NCBI GenBank assembly: GCA_022747635.1
Contig: JAKTNV010000643.1
Span: 1-64,000 of the forward strand
From: Hetaerina americana
Lineage: Eukaryota > Arthropoda > Insecta > Odonata > Calopterygidae
Length of the DNA: 64,000 bases
Direction: 5' to 3'
Under the pieces are notes generated by a model. It was not told the DNA's origin and did no database searches. It worked only from the letters and a program-made list of their open reading frames with translations. This document shows, one piece after another, positions 48,137 to 61,034 of the stretch (positions are counted from its first letter, which is position 1; every line of letters starts with the position of its first letter). The position numbers were made by a program, and so were the translations under genes.

Positions 48137-50644
48137 TTGTTGTTTTTCGCAATATTTTTTGAAATTTGGGATCTTTTAGCAACGTTAACACTTGCGCTGA
48201 AGCATCTTTTATGCTCATTTCTTGTTTTTCAGGATTTATTCTGGGTTTTATTTTGTTTATTTGATGAAAATGAATAACAATAAACACAATGGAAACATTT
48301 TTGTTTGATTTGTGTCGAGTGAGATTTTCACCTAGATCCCCAAAGGGGGGGGTATTGGCACTTTTCATGGAAAAATGTGAAAAATTAAAATTTCTAAAAA
48401 TGAAAAAAATGCCTTCTATACACCTCAAACATTCACTCTTTTAACAGAAGATTGGTGTTTTTCGCAATATTTTTTGAAATTTGGGCTCTTTTAGCAACGT
48501 AAACACTAGCGCTGAAGCATCTTTTATGCTCATTTCTTGTCTTTCCGGATTTATTCTGGGTTTTATTTTGTTTATTTGATGAAAATGAACAACAATACAC
48601 ACCATGGAAACATTTTTGTTTTATTTGTGTCGAGTGAGATTTTCACCTAGAACCCAAAGGGGGGGGTATTGGCACTTTTCATGGAAAAATGTGAAAAATT
48701 AAAATTTCTAAAAATAAAATAAATGCCTTCTATACACCTCAAACATTCTCTCTAAAACAGAAGATTGCTGTTTTTCACAATATTTTTTGAAATTTGGGCT
48801 CTTTTAGCAACGTTAAGACTTGCGCTGAAGCATCTTTTATGCTCATTTCTTGTCTTTCAGGATTTATTCTGGGTTTCATTTTTATTATTTGATGAAAATG
48901 ACCAACAATACACCCCATGGAAACAGTTTTGTTTGATTTGTGTCGAGTGAGATTTTCACCTAGAACCCAAAGGGGGGGGTATTTGCACTTTTCATGGAAA
49001 AATGTGAAAAATTAAAATTTCTAAAAATAAAATAAATGCCATCAATACACTTCAAACATTCACTTTAAAACAGAAGATTGCTGTTTTTCGCAATATTTTT
49101 TGAAATTTGGGCTCTTTTAGCAACGTTAACACTTGCGCTGAAGCATCTTTTATGCTCATTTCTTGTCTTTCAGGATTTATTCTGGGTTTTATTTTGTTTA
49201 TTTGATGAAAATGAACAACAATACACAGCATGGAAACAGTTTTGTTTGATTTGTGTCGAGTGAGATTTTCACCTAGAACCCAAAGGGGGGGTATTGGCAC
49301 TTTTCATGGAAAAATGTAAAAAATTAAAATTTCTAAAAATAAAATAAATGCCTTCAATACACTTCAAACATCCACTCTTTTAACAGAAGATTGGTGTTTT
49401 TCGCAATATTTTTTGAAATTTGGGCTCTTTTAGCAACGTTAACACTAGCGCTGAAGCATCTTTTTTTGCTCATTTCTTGTCTTTCCGGATTTATTCTGGG
49501 TTTTATTTCGTTTATTTGATGAAAATGAACAACAATACACACCATGGAAACATTTTTGTTTTATTTGTGTCGAGTGAGATTTTCACCTAGAACCCAAAGG
49601 GGTGGGTATTGGCACTTTTCATGGAAAAATGTGAAAAATTAAAATTTCTAAAAATAAAATAAATGCCTTCTATACACCTCAAACAATCCCTCTAAAACAG
49701 AAGATTGTTGTTTTTCGCAATATTTTTTGAAATTTGGGCTCTTTTAGCAACGTTAACACCTGCGCTGAAGCATCTTTTATGCTCATTTCTTGTTTTTCAG
49801 GATTTATTCTGGGTTTTATTTTGTTTATTTGATGAAAATGAACAACAATACACACCATGGAAACATTTTTTTTTTATTTGTTGCGAGTGAGATTTTCACC
49901 TAGAACCCAAAGGTAAAAGGGGGTATTTGCACTTTTCATGGAAAAATGTGAAAAATTAAAATTTCTAAAAATAAAATAAATGCCTTCAATACACTTCAAA
50001 CATTCACTTTAAAACAGAAGATTGCTGTTTTTCGCAATATTTTTTGAAATTTGGGCTCTTTTAGCAACGTTAACACTTGCGCTGAAGCATCTTTTATGCT
50101 CATTTCTTGTCTTTCAGGATTTATTCTGGGTTTTATTTTGTTTATTTGATGAAAATGAACAACAATACACACCATGGAAACAGTTTTGTTTGATTTGTGT
50201 CGAGTGAGATTTTCACCTAGAACCCAAAGGGGGGGGTGTTGGCACTTTTCATGGAAAAATGTAAAAAATTAAAATTTCTAAAAATAAAATAAATGCCTTC
50301 AATACACTTCAAACATCCACTCTTTTAACAGAAGATTGGTGTTTTTCGCAATATTTTTTGAAATTTGGGCTCTTTTAGCAACGTTAACACTAGCGCTGAA
50401 GCATCTTTTATGCTCATTTCTTGTCTTTCCGGATTTATTCTGGGGGTTTATTTCGTTTATTTGATGAAAATGAAACAACAATACACACCATGGAAACATT
50501 TTTGTTTGATTTGTGTCTAGTGAGAATTTCACCTAGAACCCAAAGGTATTGGCACTTTTCATGGAAAAATGTGAAAAATTAAAATTTCTAAAAATAAAAT
50601 AAATGCCTTCTATTCACCTCAAACAATCACTCTAAAACAGAAGA
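48137..50644 (+). repeat. Eight-monomer HOR unit A-B2-C-D-G/F-J-K-G
   Basis: Starts are 48137, 48452, 48765, 49078, 49391, 49705, 50022 and 50336. Monomer 49391 begins as G (TTGGTG, ACTAGCG, ATTTCG) and ends as F (TTGTTTTATTTG, GGGGTGGGTATTGG). J-K-G repeats the order at 34755-35693. The C-D pair recurs at 52523-53148, 3758 bp downstream. Confidence 0.83.
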
Positions 50645-51894
50645 TTGTTGTTTTTCGCAATATTTTTTGAAATTTGGGATCTTTTAGCAACGTTAACACT
50701 TGCGCTGAAGCATCTTTTATGCTCATTTCTTGTTTTTCAGGATTTATTCTGGGTTTTATTTTGTTTATTTGATGAAAATGAACAACAATACACACAATGG
50801 AAACATTTTTGTTTGATTTGTGTCGAGTGAGATTTTCACCTAGATCCCCAAAGGGGGGGGTATTGGCACTTTTCATGGAAAAATGTGAAAAATTAAAATT
50901 TCTAAAAATGAAAAAAATGCCTTCTATACACCTCAAACATTCACTCTTTTAACAGAAGATTGCTGTTTTTCGCAATTTTTTTTGAAATTTGGGCTCTTTT
51001 AGCAACGTTAACACTAGCGCTGAAGCATCTTTTATGCTCATTTCTTGTCTTTCCGGATTTATTCTGGGTTTTATTTTGTTTATTTGATGAAAATGAACAA
51101 CAATACACACCATGGAAACATTTTTGTTTGATTTGTGTCGAGTGAGATTTTCACCTAGAACCCAAAGGGGGGGGTATTGGCACTTTTCATGGAAAAATGT
51201 GAAAAATTAAAATTTCTAAAAATAAAATAAATGCCTTCTATACACCTCAAACATTCTCTCTAAAACAGAAGATTGCTGTTTTTCGCAATATTTTTTGAAA
51301 TTTGGGCTCTTTTAGCAACGTTAAGACTTGCGCTGAAGCATCTTTTATGCTCATTTCTTGTCTTTCAGGATTTATTCTGGGTTTTATTTTGTTTATTTGA
51401 TGAAAATGACCAACAATACACCCCATGGAAACAGTTTTGTTTGATTTGTGTCGAGTGAGATTTTCACCTAGAACCCAAAGGTGGGGGGTATTTGCACTTT
51501 TCATGGAAAAATGTAAAAAATTAAAATTTCTAAAAATAAAATAAATGCCTTCAATACACTTCAAACATCCACTCTTTTAACAGAAGATTGGTGTTTTTCG
51601 CAATATTTTTTGAAATTTGGGCTCTTTTAGCAACGTTAACACTAGCGCTGAAGCATCTTTTATGCTCATTTCTTGTCTTTCCGGATTTATTCTGGGTTTT
51701 ATTTCGTTTATTTGATGAAAATGAACAACAATACACACCATGGAAACATTTTTGTTTGATTTGTGTTTAGTGAGATTTTCACCTAGAACCCAAAGGTATT
51801 GGCACTTTTCATGGAAAAATGTGAAAAATTAAAATTTCTAAAAATAAAATAAATGCCTTCTATACACCTTAAACAATCACTCTAAAACAGAAGA
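50645..51894 (+). repeat. Four-monomer HOR unit A-B2-C-G (1250 bp)
   Basis: Starts are 50645, 50960, 51273 and 51588. The C monomer ends with AAAGGTGGGGGGTATTTGC and a TGTAAAAAATT tail and is followed directly by G. The next unit from 51895 has A-B2-C-D, so this short unit is the same order with everything between C and G missing. Confidence 0.84.
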
Positions 51895-54800
51895 TTGTTG
51901 TTTTTCGCAATATTTTTTGAAATTTGGGATCTTTTAGCAACGTTAACACTTGCGCTGAAGCATCTTTTATGCTCATTTCTTGTTTTTCAGGATTTATTCT
52001 GGGTTTTATTTTGTTTATTTGATGAAAATGAACAACAATACACACAATGGAAACATTTTTGTTTGATTTGTGTCGAGTGAGATTTTCACCTAGATCCCCA
52101 AAGGGGGGGGTATTGGCACTTTTCATGGAAAAATGTGAAAAATTAAAATTTCTAAAAATGAAAAAAATGCCTTCTATACACCTCAAACATTCACTCTTTT
52201 AACAGAAGATTGCTGTTTTTCGCAATATTTTTTGAAATTTGGGCTCTTTTAGCAACGTTAACACTAGCGCTGAAGCATCTTTTATGCTCATTTCTTGTCT
52301 TTCCGGATTTATTCTGGGTTTTATTTTGTTTATTTGATGAAAATGAACAACAATACACACCATGGAAACATTTTTGTTTGATTTGTGTCGAGTGAGATTT
52401 TCACCTAGAACCCAAAGGGGGGGGTATTGGCACTTTTCATGGAAAAATGTGAAAAATTAAAATTTCTAAAAATAAAATAAATGCCTTCTATACACCTCAA
52501 ACATTCTCTCTAAAACAGAAGATTGCTGTTTTTCGCAATATTTTTTGAAATTTGGGCTCTTTTAGCAACGTTAAGACTTGCGCTGAAGCATCTTTTATGC
52601 TCATTTCTTGTCTTTCAGGATTTATTCTGGGTTTCATTTTTATTATTTGATGAAAATGACCAACAATACACCCCATGGAAACAGTTTTGTTTGATTTGTG
52701 TCGAGTGAGATTTTCACCTAGAACCCAAAGGGGGGGGTATTTGCACTTTTCATGGAAAAATGTGAAAAATTAAAATTTCTAAAAATAAAATAAATGCCTT
52801 CAATACACTTCAAACATTCACTTTAAAACAGAAGATTGCTGTTTTTCGCAATATTTTTTGAAATTTGGGCTCTTTTAGCAACGTTAACACTTGCGCTGAA
52901 GCATCTTTTATGCTCATTTCTTGTCTTTCAGGATTTATTCTGGGTTTTATTTTGTTTATTTGATGAAAATGAACAACAATACACAGCATGGAAACAGTTT
53001 TGTTTGATTTGTGTCGAGTGAGATTTTCACCTAGAACCCAAAGGGGGGGTATTGGCACTTTTCATGGAAAAATGTAAAAAATTAAAATTTCTAAAAATAA
53101 AATAAATGCCTTCAATACACTTCAAACATCCACTCTTTTAAAAGAAGATTGGTGTTTTTCGCAATATTTTTTGAAATTTGGGCTCTTTTAGCAACGTTAA
53201 CACTTGCGCTGAAGCATCTTTTATGCTCATTTCTTGTTTTTCAGGATTTATTCTGGGTTTTATTTTGTTTATTTGATGAAAATGAACAACAATACACACA
53301 ATGGAAACATTTTTGTTTGATTTGTGTCGAGTGAGATTTTCACCTAGATCCCCAAAGGGGGGTGGTATTGGCACTTTTCATGTAAAAATGTGAAAAATTA
53401 AAATTTCTAAAAATGAAAAAAATGCCTTCTATACACCTCAAACATTCACTCTAAAACAGAAGATTGCTGTTTTTCGCAATATTTTTTGAAATTTGGGCTC
53501 TTTTAGCAACGTTAACCCTAGCGCTGAAGCATCTTTTATGCTCATTTCTTGTCTTTCCGGATTTATTCTGGGCTTTATTTTGTTTATTTGATGAAAATGA
53601 ACAACAATACACACCATGGAAACATTTTTGTTTTATTTGTGTCGAGTGAGATTTTCACCTAGAACCCAAAGGGGTGGGTATTGGCACTTTTCATGGAAAA
53701 ATGTGAAAAATTAAAATTTCTAAAAATAAAATAAATGCCTTCTATACACCTCAAACAATCCCTCTAAAACAGAAGATTGTTGTTTTTCGCAATATTTTTT
53801 GAAATTTGGGCTCTTTTAGCAACGTTAACACCTGCGCTGAAGCATCTTTTATGCTCATTTCTTGTTTTTCAGGATTTATTCTGGGTTTTTTTTTGTTTAT
53901 TTGATGAAAATGAACAACAATACACACCATGGAAACATTTTTTTTTGATTTGTTGCGAGTGAGATTTTCACCTAGAACCCAAAGGGTGGGTATTGGCACT
54001 TTTCCTAAAAAAATGTGAAAAATTAAAATTTCTAAAAATGAAAAAAATGCCTTCTATACACCTCAAACATTCACTCTTTTAACAGAAGATTGCTGTTTTT
54101 CGCAATATTTTTTGAAATTTTGGCTCTCTCAGCAACGTTAAGACTTGCGCTGAAGCATCTTTTATGCTCATTTTTTGTCTTTCAGGATTTATTCTGGGTT
54201 TTATTTTGTTTATTTGATGAAAATGACCAACAATACACACCATGGAAACAGTTTTGTTTGATTTGTGTCGAGTGAGATTTTCACCCAGAACCCAAAGGGA
54301 GGGGTATTTGCACTTTTCATGGAAAAATGTGAAAAATTAAAATTTCTAAAAATAAAATAAATGCCTTCAATACACTTCAAACATTCACTTTAAAACAGAA
54401 GATGGCTGTTTTCCGCAATATTTTTTGAAATTTGGGCTCTTTTAGCAACGTTAACACTTGCGCTGAAGCATCTTTTATGCTCATTTCTTGTCTTTCAGGA
54501 TTTATTCTGGTTTTTTTTTTTTGTTTATTTGATGAAAATGAACAACAATACACACCATGGAAACAGTTTTGTTTGATTTGTGTCGAGTGAGATTTTCACC
54601 TAGAACCCAAAGGGGGGGGTATTGGCACTTTTCATGGAAAAATGTAAAAAATTAAAATTTCTAAAAATAAAATAAATGCCTTCAATACACTTCAAACATC
54701 CACTCTTTTAACAGAAGATTGGTGTTTTTCGCAATATTTTTTGAAATTTGGGCTCTTTTAGCAACGTTAACACTAGCGCTGAAGCATCTTTTATGCTCAT

Positions 54801-55025
54801 TTCTTGTCTTTCAGGATTTATTCTGGGTTTTATTTCGTTTATTTGATGAAAATGAACAACAATACACACCATGGAAACATTTTTGTTTGATTTGTGTCTA
54901 GTGAGATTTTCACCTAGAACCCAAAGGTATTGGCACTTTTCATGGAAAAATTTGAAAAATTAAAATTTCTAAAAATAAAATAAATGCCTTCTATACACCT
55001 CAAACAATCACTCTAAAACAGAAGA
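51895..55025 (+). repeat. Ten-monomer HOR unit A-B2-C-D-E/A-F-J-C-K-G
   Basis: Starts are 51895, 52210, 52523, 52836, 53149, 53464, 53777, 54090, 54403 and 54719. Monomers 54090 and 54403 have unusual changes (TTTTGGCTCTCTCAGC, TCACCCAGAACCC, GATGGCTGTTTTCCGC). Monomer 54403 also has an expanded T-run of 13 at about 54510-54522. Confidence 0.82.
53149..53463 (+). repeat. Hybrid monomer E/A
   Basis: It starts as E (CATCCACTC flank, TTGGTG, ACACTTGCG). It then carries A marks (TTTTTCAGG, ACACACAATGG, GATCCCC, GGGGGGTGG) and finishes with the E tail CATGTAAAAATG. This is an A segment inside an E monomer, more like a conversion tract than a single join. Confidence 0.78.
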
Positions 55026-57550
55026 TTGTTGTTTTTCGCAATATTTTTTGAAATTTGGGATCTTTTAGCAACGTTAACACTTGCGCTGAAGCATCTTTTA
55101 TGCTCATTTCTTGTTTTTCAGGATTTATTCTGGGTTTTATTTTGTTTATTTGATGAAAATGACCAACAATACACACCATGGAAACAGTTTTGTTTGATTT
55201 CTGTCGAGTGAGATTTTCACCTAGAACCCAAAGGGTATTCTAGGGGGGTATTGGCACTTTTCATGGAAAAATGTAAAAAATTAAAATTTCTAAAAATAAA
55301 ATAAATGCCTTCTATACACCTCAAACAATCACTCTAAAACAGAAGATTGTTGTTTTTCGCAATATTTTTTGAAATTTGGGCTCTTTTAGCAACGTTAACA
55401 CTTGCGCTGAAGCATCTTTTATGCTCATTTCTTGTTTTTCAGGATTTATTCTGGGTTTTATTTTTTTTATTTGATGAAAATGAACAACAATACACACCAT
55501 GGAAACATTTTTGTTTGATTTCTGTCGAGTGAGATTTTCACCTAGAACCCAAAGGGGGGGTATTGGAACTTTTCATGGAAAAATGTGAAAAATTAAAATT
55601 TCCAAAATTAAAAAAATGCCCTCTATACACCTCAAACATTCACTCTTAAACAGAAGATTTTTTTTTTTCGCATTATTTTTTGAAATTTGGGCTCTTTTAG
55701 CAACGTTAACACTTGCGCTGAAGCATCTTTTATGCTCATTTCTTGTCTTTCAGGATTTATTCTGGGTTATATTTCGTTTATTTGATGAAAATGAACAACA
55801 ATACACACCATGGAAACATTTTTGTTTGATTTGTGTCTAGTGAGATTTTCACCTAGAACCCAAAGGTATTGGCACTTTTCATGGAAAAATTTGAAAAATT
55901 AAAATTTCTAAAAATAAAATAAATGCCTTCTATACACCTAAAACAATCACTCTAAAACAGAAGATTGTTGTTTTTCGCAAAATTTTTTGAAATTTGGGAT
56001 CTTTTAGCAACGTTAACACTTGCGCTGAAGCATCTTTTATGCTCATTTCTTGTTTTTCAGGATTTATTCTGGATTTTATTTTGTTTATTTGATGAAAATG
56101 ACCAATAATACACACCATGGAAACAGTTTTGTTTGATTTGTGTCGAGTGAGGATTTCACCTAGAACCCAAAGGGGGGGTATTGGCACTTTTCATGGAAAA
56201 ATGTGAAAAATTAAAATTTCTAAAAATAAAATAAATGCCTTCTATACACCTCAAACAATCACTCTAAAACAGAAGATTGTTGTTTTTCGCAATATTTTTT
56301 GAAATTTGGGCTCTTTTAGCAACGTTAACACTTGCGCTGAAGCATCTTTTATGCTCATTTCTTGTTTTTCAGGATTTATTCTGGGTTTTATTTTTTTTAT
56401 TTGATGAAAATGAACAACAATACACACCATGGAAACATTTTTGTTTGATTTCTGTCGAGTGAGATTTTCACCTAGAACCCAAAGGGGGGGTATTGGCACT
56501 TTTCATGGAAAAATGTGAAAAATTAAAATTTCCAAAATTAAAAAAATGCCCTCTATACACCTCAAACATTCACTCTTAAACAGAAGATTGTTGTTTTTCG
56601 CATTATTTTTTGAAATTTGGGCTCTTTTAGCAACGTTAACACTTGCGCTGAAGCATCTTTTATGCTCATTTCTTGTCTTTCAGGATTTATTCTGGGTATA
56701 TTTTGTTTATTTGATGAAAATGACCAACAATACACACCATGGAAACAGTTTTGTTTGATTTGTGTCGAGTGAGATTTTCACCTAGAACCCAAAGGGGGGG
56801 GTATTGGCACTTTTCATGGAAAAATGTGAAAAATTAAAATTTCTAAAAATAAAATAAATGCCTTCTATACACCTCAAACAATCACTCTAAAACAGAAGAT
56901 TGTTGTTTTTCGCAATATTTTTTGAAATTTGGGCTCTTTTAGCAACGTTAACACTTGCGCTGAAGCATCTTTTATGCTCATTTCTTGTTTTTCAGGATTT
57001 ATTCTGGGTTTTATTTTGTTTATTTGATGAAAATGAACAACAATACACACCATGGAAACATTTTTGTTTGATTTGTGTCGAGTGAGATTTTCACCTAGAA
57101 CCCAAAGGGGGGGGGAACCCAAAGGGGGGGTATTGGCACTTTTCATGGAAAAATGTGAAAAATTAAAATTTCTAAAAATGAAAAAAATGCCTTCTATACA
57201 CCTCAAACATTCACTCTTTTAACAGAAGATTGCTGTTTTTCGCAATATTTTTTGAAATTTGGGCTCTTTTAGTAACGTTAACACTAGCGCTGAAGCATCT
57301 TTTTTGCTCATTTCTTGTCTTTCAGGATTTATTCTTGGTTTTATTTTGTTTATTTGATGAAAATGAACAACAATACACACCATGGAAACATTTTTGTTTG
57401 ATTTCTGTCGAGTGAGATTTTCACCTAGAACCCAAAGGGTATTCTAGGGGGGTATTGGCACTTTTCATGGAAAAATGTAAAAAATTAAAATTTCTAAAAA
57501 TAAAATAAATGCCTTCTATACACCTCAAACAATCACTCTAAAACAGAAGA
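55026..57550 (+). repeat. Right-hand HOR family, segment 1
   Basis: Starts are 55026, 55347, 55658, 55965, 56277, 56588, 56900 and 57230. New markers: A start with C-like 3' half (GGGATC plus ATGACCAACAATAC, at 55026 and 55965), TTTCTGTCGAG, CGCATTATTTTTTG, and the G-run insertion GGGTATTCTAGGGGGG at about 55233-55247 and 57439-57453. The order 55658-55965-56277 recurs at 58819-59126-59438, 3161 bp downstream. Confidence 0.84.
57099..57130 (+). repeat. Doubled G block before monomer 57230
   Basis: The host monomer starts at 56900 and is followed by the TAGTAACG/TTTCTGTCG monomer, the same following monomer type as after 43027-43059. Confidence 0.93.
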
Positions 57551-58062
57551 TTGTTGTTTTTCGCATTATTTTCTGAAATTTGGGCTCTTTTAGCAACGTT
57601 AACACTTGCGCTGAAGCTTCTTTTATGCTCATTTCTTGTTTTTCAGGATTTATTCTGGGTTTTATTTTGTTTATTTGATGAAAATGAACAACAATACACA
57701 CAATGGAAACATTTTTTTTTTATTTGTTGCGAGTGAGATTTTCACCTAGAACCCTAAGGGTGGGTATTGGCACTTTTCCTGGAAAAATGTGAAAAATTAA
57801 AATTTCTAAAAAGGAAAAAAATGCCTTCTATACACCTCAAACATTCACTCTTTAAACAGAAGATTGCTGTTTTTCGCAATATTTTTTGAAATTTGGGCTC
57901 TTTTAGCAACGTTAACACTAGCGCTGAAGCATCTTTTATGCTCATTTCTTGTCTTTCCGGATTTATTCTGGGTTTTATTTTGTTTATTTGATGAAAATGA
58001 ACAACAATACACACCATGGAAACATTTTTGTTTGATTTGTGTCGAGTGAGATTTTCACCTAG

Positions 58063-58095
58063 AACCCAAAGGGGGGGGGAACCCAAAGGGGGGGG
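58063..58095 (+). repeat. Doubled G block in B2 monomer 57864
   Basis: This is one of three B2 monomers in the right-hand family that carry it (57864, 59750, 61348). Confidence 0.94.
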
Positions 58096-59948
58096 TATTG
58101 GCACTTTTCATGGAAAAATGTGAAAAATTAAAATTTCTAAAAATGAAAAAAATGCCTTCTATACACCTCAAACATTCACTCTTTTAACAGAAGATTGCTG
58201 TTTTTCGCAATATTTTTTGAAATTTGGGCTCTTTTAGCAACGTTAACCCTAGCGCTGAAGCATCTTTTATGCTCATTTCTTGTCTTTCCGGATTTATTCT
58301 GGGTTTTATTTTGTTTATTTGATGAAAATGAAAAACAATACACACCATGGAAACATTTTTGTTTTATTTGTGTCGAGTGAGATTTTCACCTAGAACCCAA
58401 AGGGGTGGGTATTGGCACTTTTCATGGAAAAATGTGAAAAATATAAATTTCTAAAAATAAAATAAATGCCTTCTATACACCTCAAACATTCTCAATAAAA
58501 CAGAAGATTGCTGTTTTTCGCAATATTTTTTGAAATTTGGGCTCTTTTAGCAACGTTAAGACTTGCGCTGAAGCATCTTTTATGCTCATTTCTTGTCTTT
58601 CAGGATTTATTCTGGGTTTTATTTTGTTTATTTGATGAAAATGACCAACAATACACCCCATGGAAACAGTTTTGTTTGATTTGTGTCGAGTAAGATTTTC
58701 ACCTAGAACCCAAAGGGGGGGTATTGGCACTTTTCATGGAAAAATGTGAAAAATTAAAATTTCCAAAATTAAAAAAATGCCCTCTATACACCTCAAACAT
58801 TCACTCTTAAACAGAAGATTGTTGTTTTTCGCATTATTTTTTGAAATTTGGGCTCTTTTAGCAACGTTAACACTTGCGCTGAAGCATCTTTTATGCTCAT
58901 TTCTTGTCTTTCAGGATTTATTCTGGGTTTTATTTCGTTTATTTGATGAAAATGAACAACAATACACACCATGGAAACATTTTTGTTTGATTTGTGTCTA
59001 GTGAGATTTTCACCTAGAACCCAAAGGTATTGGCACTTTTCATGGAAAAATTGGAAAAATTAAAATTTCTAAAAATAAAATAAATGCCTTCTATACACCT
59101 AAAACAATCACTCTAAAACAGAAGATTGTTGTTTTTCGCAATATTTTTTGAAATTTGGGATCTTTTAGCAACGTTAACACTTGCGCTGAAGCATCTTTTA
59201 TGCTCATTTCTTGTTTTTCAGGATTTATTCTGGGTTTTATTTTGTTTATTTGATGAAAATGACCAACAATACACACCATGGAAACAGTTTTGTTTGATTT
59301 GTGTCGAGTGAGATTTTCACCTAGAACCCAAAGGGGGGGTATTGGCACTTATCATGGAAAAATGTGAAAAATTAAAATTTCTAAAAATAAAATAAATGCC
59401 TTCTATACACCTCAAACAATCACTCTAAAACAGAAGATTGTTGTTTTTCGCAATATTTTTTGAAATTTGGGCTCTTTTAGCAACGTTAACACTTGCGCTG
59501 AAGCATCTTTTATGCTCATTTCTTGTTTTTCAGGATTTATTCTGGGTTTTATTTTTTTTATTTGATGAAAATGAACAACAATACACACCATGGAAACATT
59601 TTTGTTTGATTTCTGTCGAGTGAGATTTTCACCTAGAACCCAAAGGGGGGGTATTGGCACTTTTCCTGGAAAAATGTGAAAAATTAAAATTTCTAAAAAG
59701 GAAAAAAATGCCTTCTATACACCTCAAACATTCACTCTAATACAGAAGATTGTTGTTTTTCGCAATATTTTTTGAAATTTGGGCTCTTTTAGCAACGTTA
59801 ACACTAGCGCTGAAGCATCTTTTATGCTCATTTCTTGTCTTTCCGGATTTATTCTGGGTTTTATTTTGTTTATTTGATGAAAATGAACAACAATACACAT
59901 CATGGAAACATTTTTGTTTGATTTGTGTCGAGTGAGATTTTCACCTAG

Positions 59949-59979
59949 AACCCAAAGGGGGGGGAACCCAAAGGGGGGG
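59949..59979 (+). repeat. Doubled G block in B2 monomer 59750
   Basis: The second run is followed by ATATTGG rather than TATTGG. The host also has ACACATCATGG, shared with 61348. Confidence 0.94.
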
Positions 59980-61034
59980 ATATTGGCACTTTTCATGGAA
60001 AAATGTGAAAAATTAAAATTTCTAAAAATGAAAAAAATGCCTTCTATACACCTCAAACATTCACTCTTTTAACAGAAGATTGCTGTTTTTCGCAATATTT
60101 TTTGAAATTTGGGCTCTTTTAGCAACGTTAACACTAGCGCTGAAGCATCTTTTTTGCTCATTTCTTGTCTTTCAGGATTTATTCTTGGTTTTATTTTGTT
60201 TATTTGATGAAAATGAACAACAATACACACCATGGAAACATTTTTGTTTGATTTCTGTCGAGCGAGATTTTCACCTAGAACCCAAAGGGGGGGTATTGGC
60301 ACTTTTCATGGAAAAATGTGAAAAATTAAAATTTCTAAAAATGAAAAAAATGCCTTCTATACACCTCAAACATTCACTCTTTTAACAGAAGATTGCTGTT
60401 TTTCGCAATATTATTTGAAATTTGGGCTCTTTTAGTAACGTTAACACTTGCGCTGAAGCATCTTTTGTGCTCATTTCTTGTCTTTCAGGATTTATTCTGG
60501 GTTTTATTTTGTTTATTTGATGAAAATGAACAACAATACACACCATGGAAACATTTTTGTTTGATTTCTGTCGAGTGAGATTTTCACCTAGAACCCAAAG
60601 GGTATTCTAGGGGGGTATTGGCACTTTTCATGGAAAAATGTAAAAAATTAAAATTTCTAAAAATAAAATAAATGCCTTCTATACACCTCAAACAATCACT
60701 CTAAAACAGAAGATTGTTGTTTTTCGCATTATTTTCTGAAATTTGGGCTCTTTTAGCAACGTTAACACTTGCGCTGAAGCATCTTTTGTGCTCATTTCTT
60801 GTCTTTCAGGATTTATTCTGGGTTTTATTTTGTTTATTTGATGAAAATGAACAACAATACACACCATGGAAACATTTTTGTTTGATTTCTGTCGAGTGAG
60901 ATTTTCACCTAGAACCCAAAGGGTATTCTAGGGGGGTATTGGCACTTTTCATGGAAAAATGTAAAAAATTAAAATTTCTAAAAATAAAATAAATGCCTTC
61001 TATACACCTCAAACAATCACTCTAAAACAGAAGA

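Larger units (their letters stand above)
57551..61034 (+). repeat. Right-hand HOR family, unit of eleven monomers (3484 bp)
   Basis: Starts are 57551 (P), 57864 (B2), 58195 (F), 58508 (C), 58819, 59126, 59438, 59750 (B2), 60080, 60393 (Q) and 60714 (Q'). P is marked by CGCATTATTTTCTG, AAGCTTCTTTT, a T-run of 11, ACCCTAAGGG, TTTCCTGG and AAAAAGGAAAAAAATG. Q monomers have CTTTTGTGCTC and the TATTCTAG insertion (about 60600 and 60921). The next unit starts with an essentially identical P at 61035. Confidence 0.85.

Noticed and set aside
57754..58104. Longest open frame in the window, 116 codons on the reverse strand
   Set aside because: It is two partial monomers read through the doubled G block at 58063-58095 and begins at GTG. 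It is a by-product of repeat length, not a gene.
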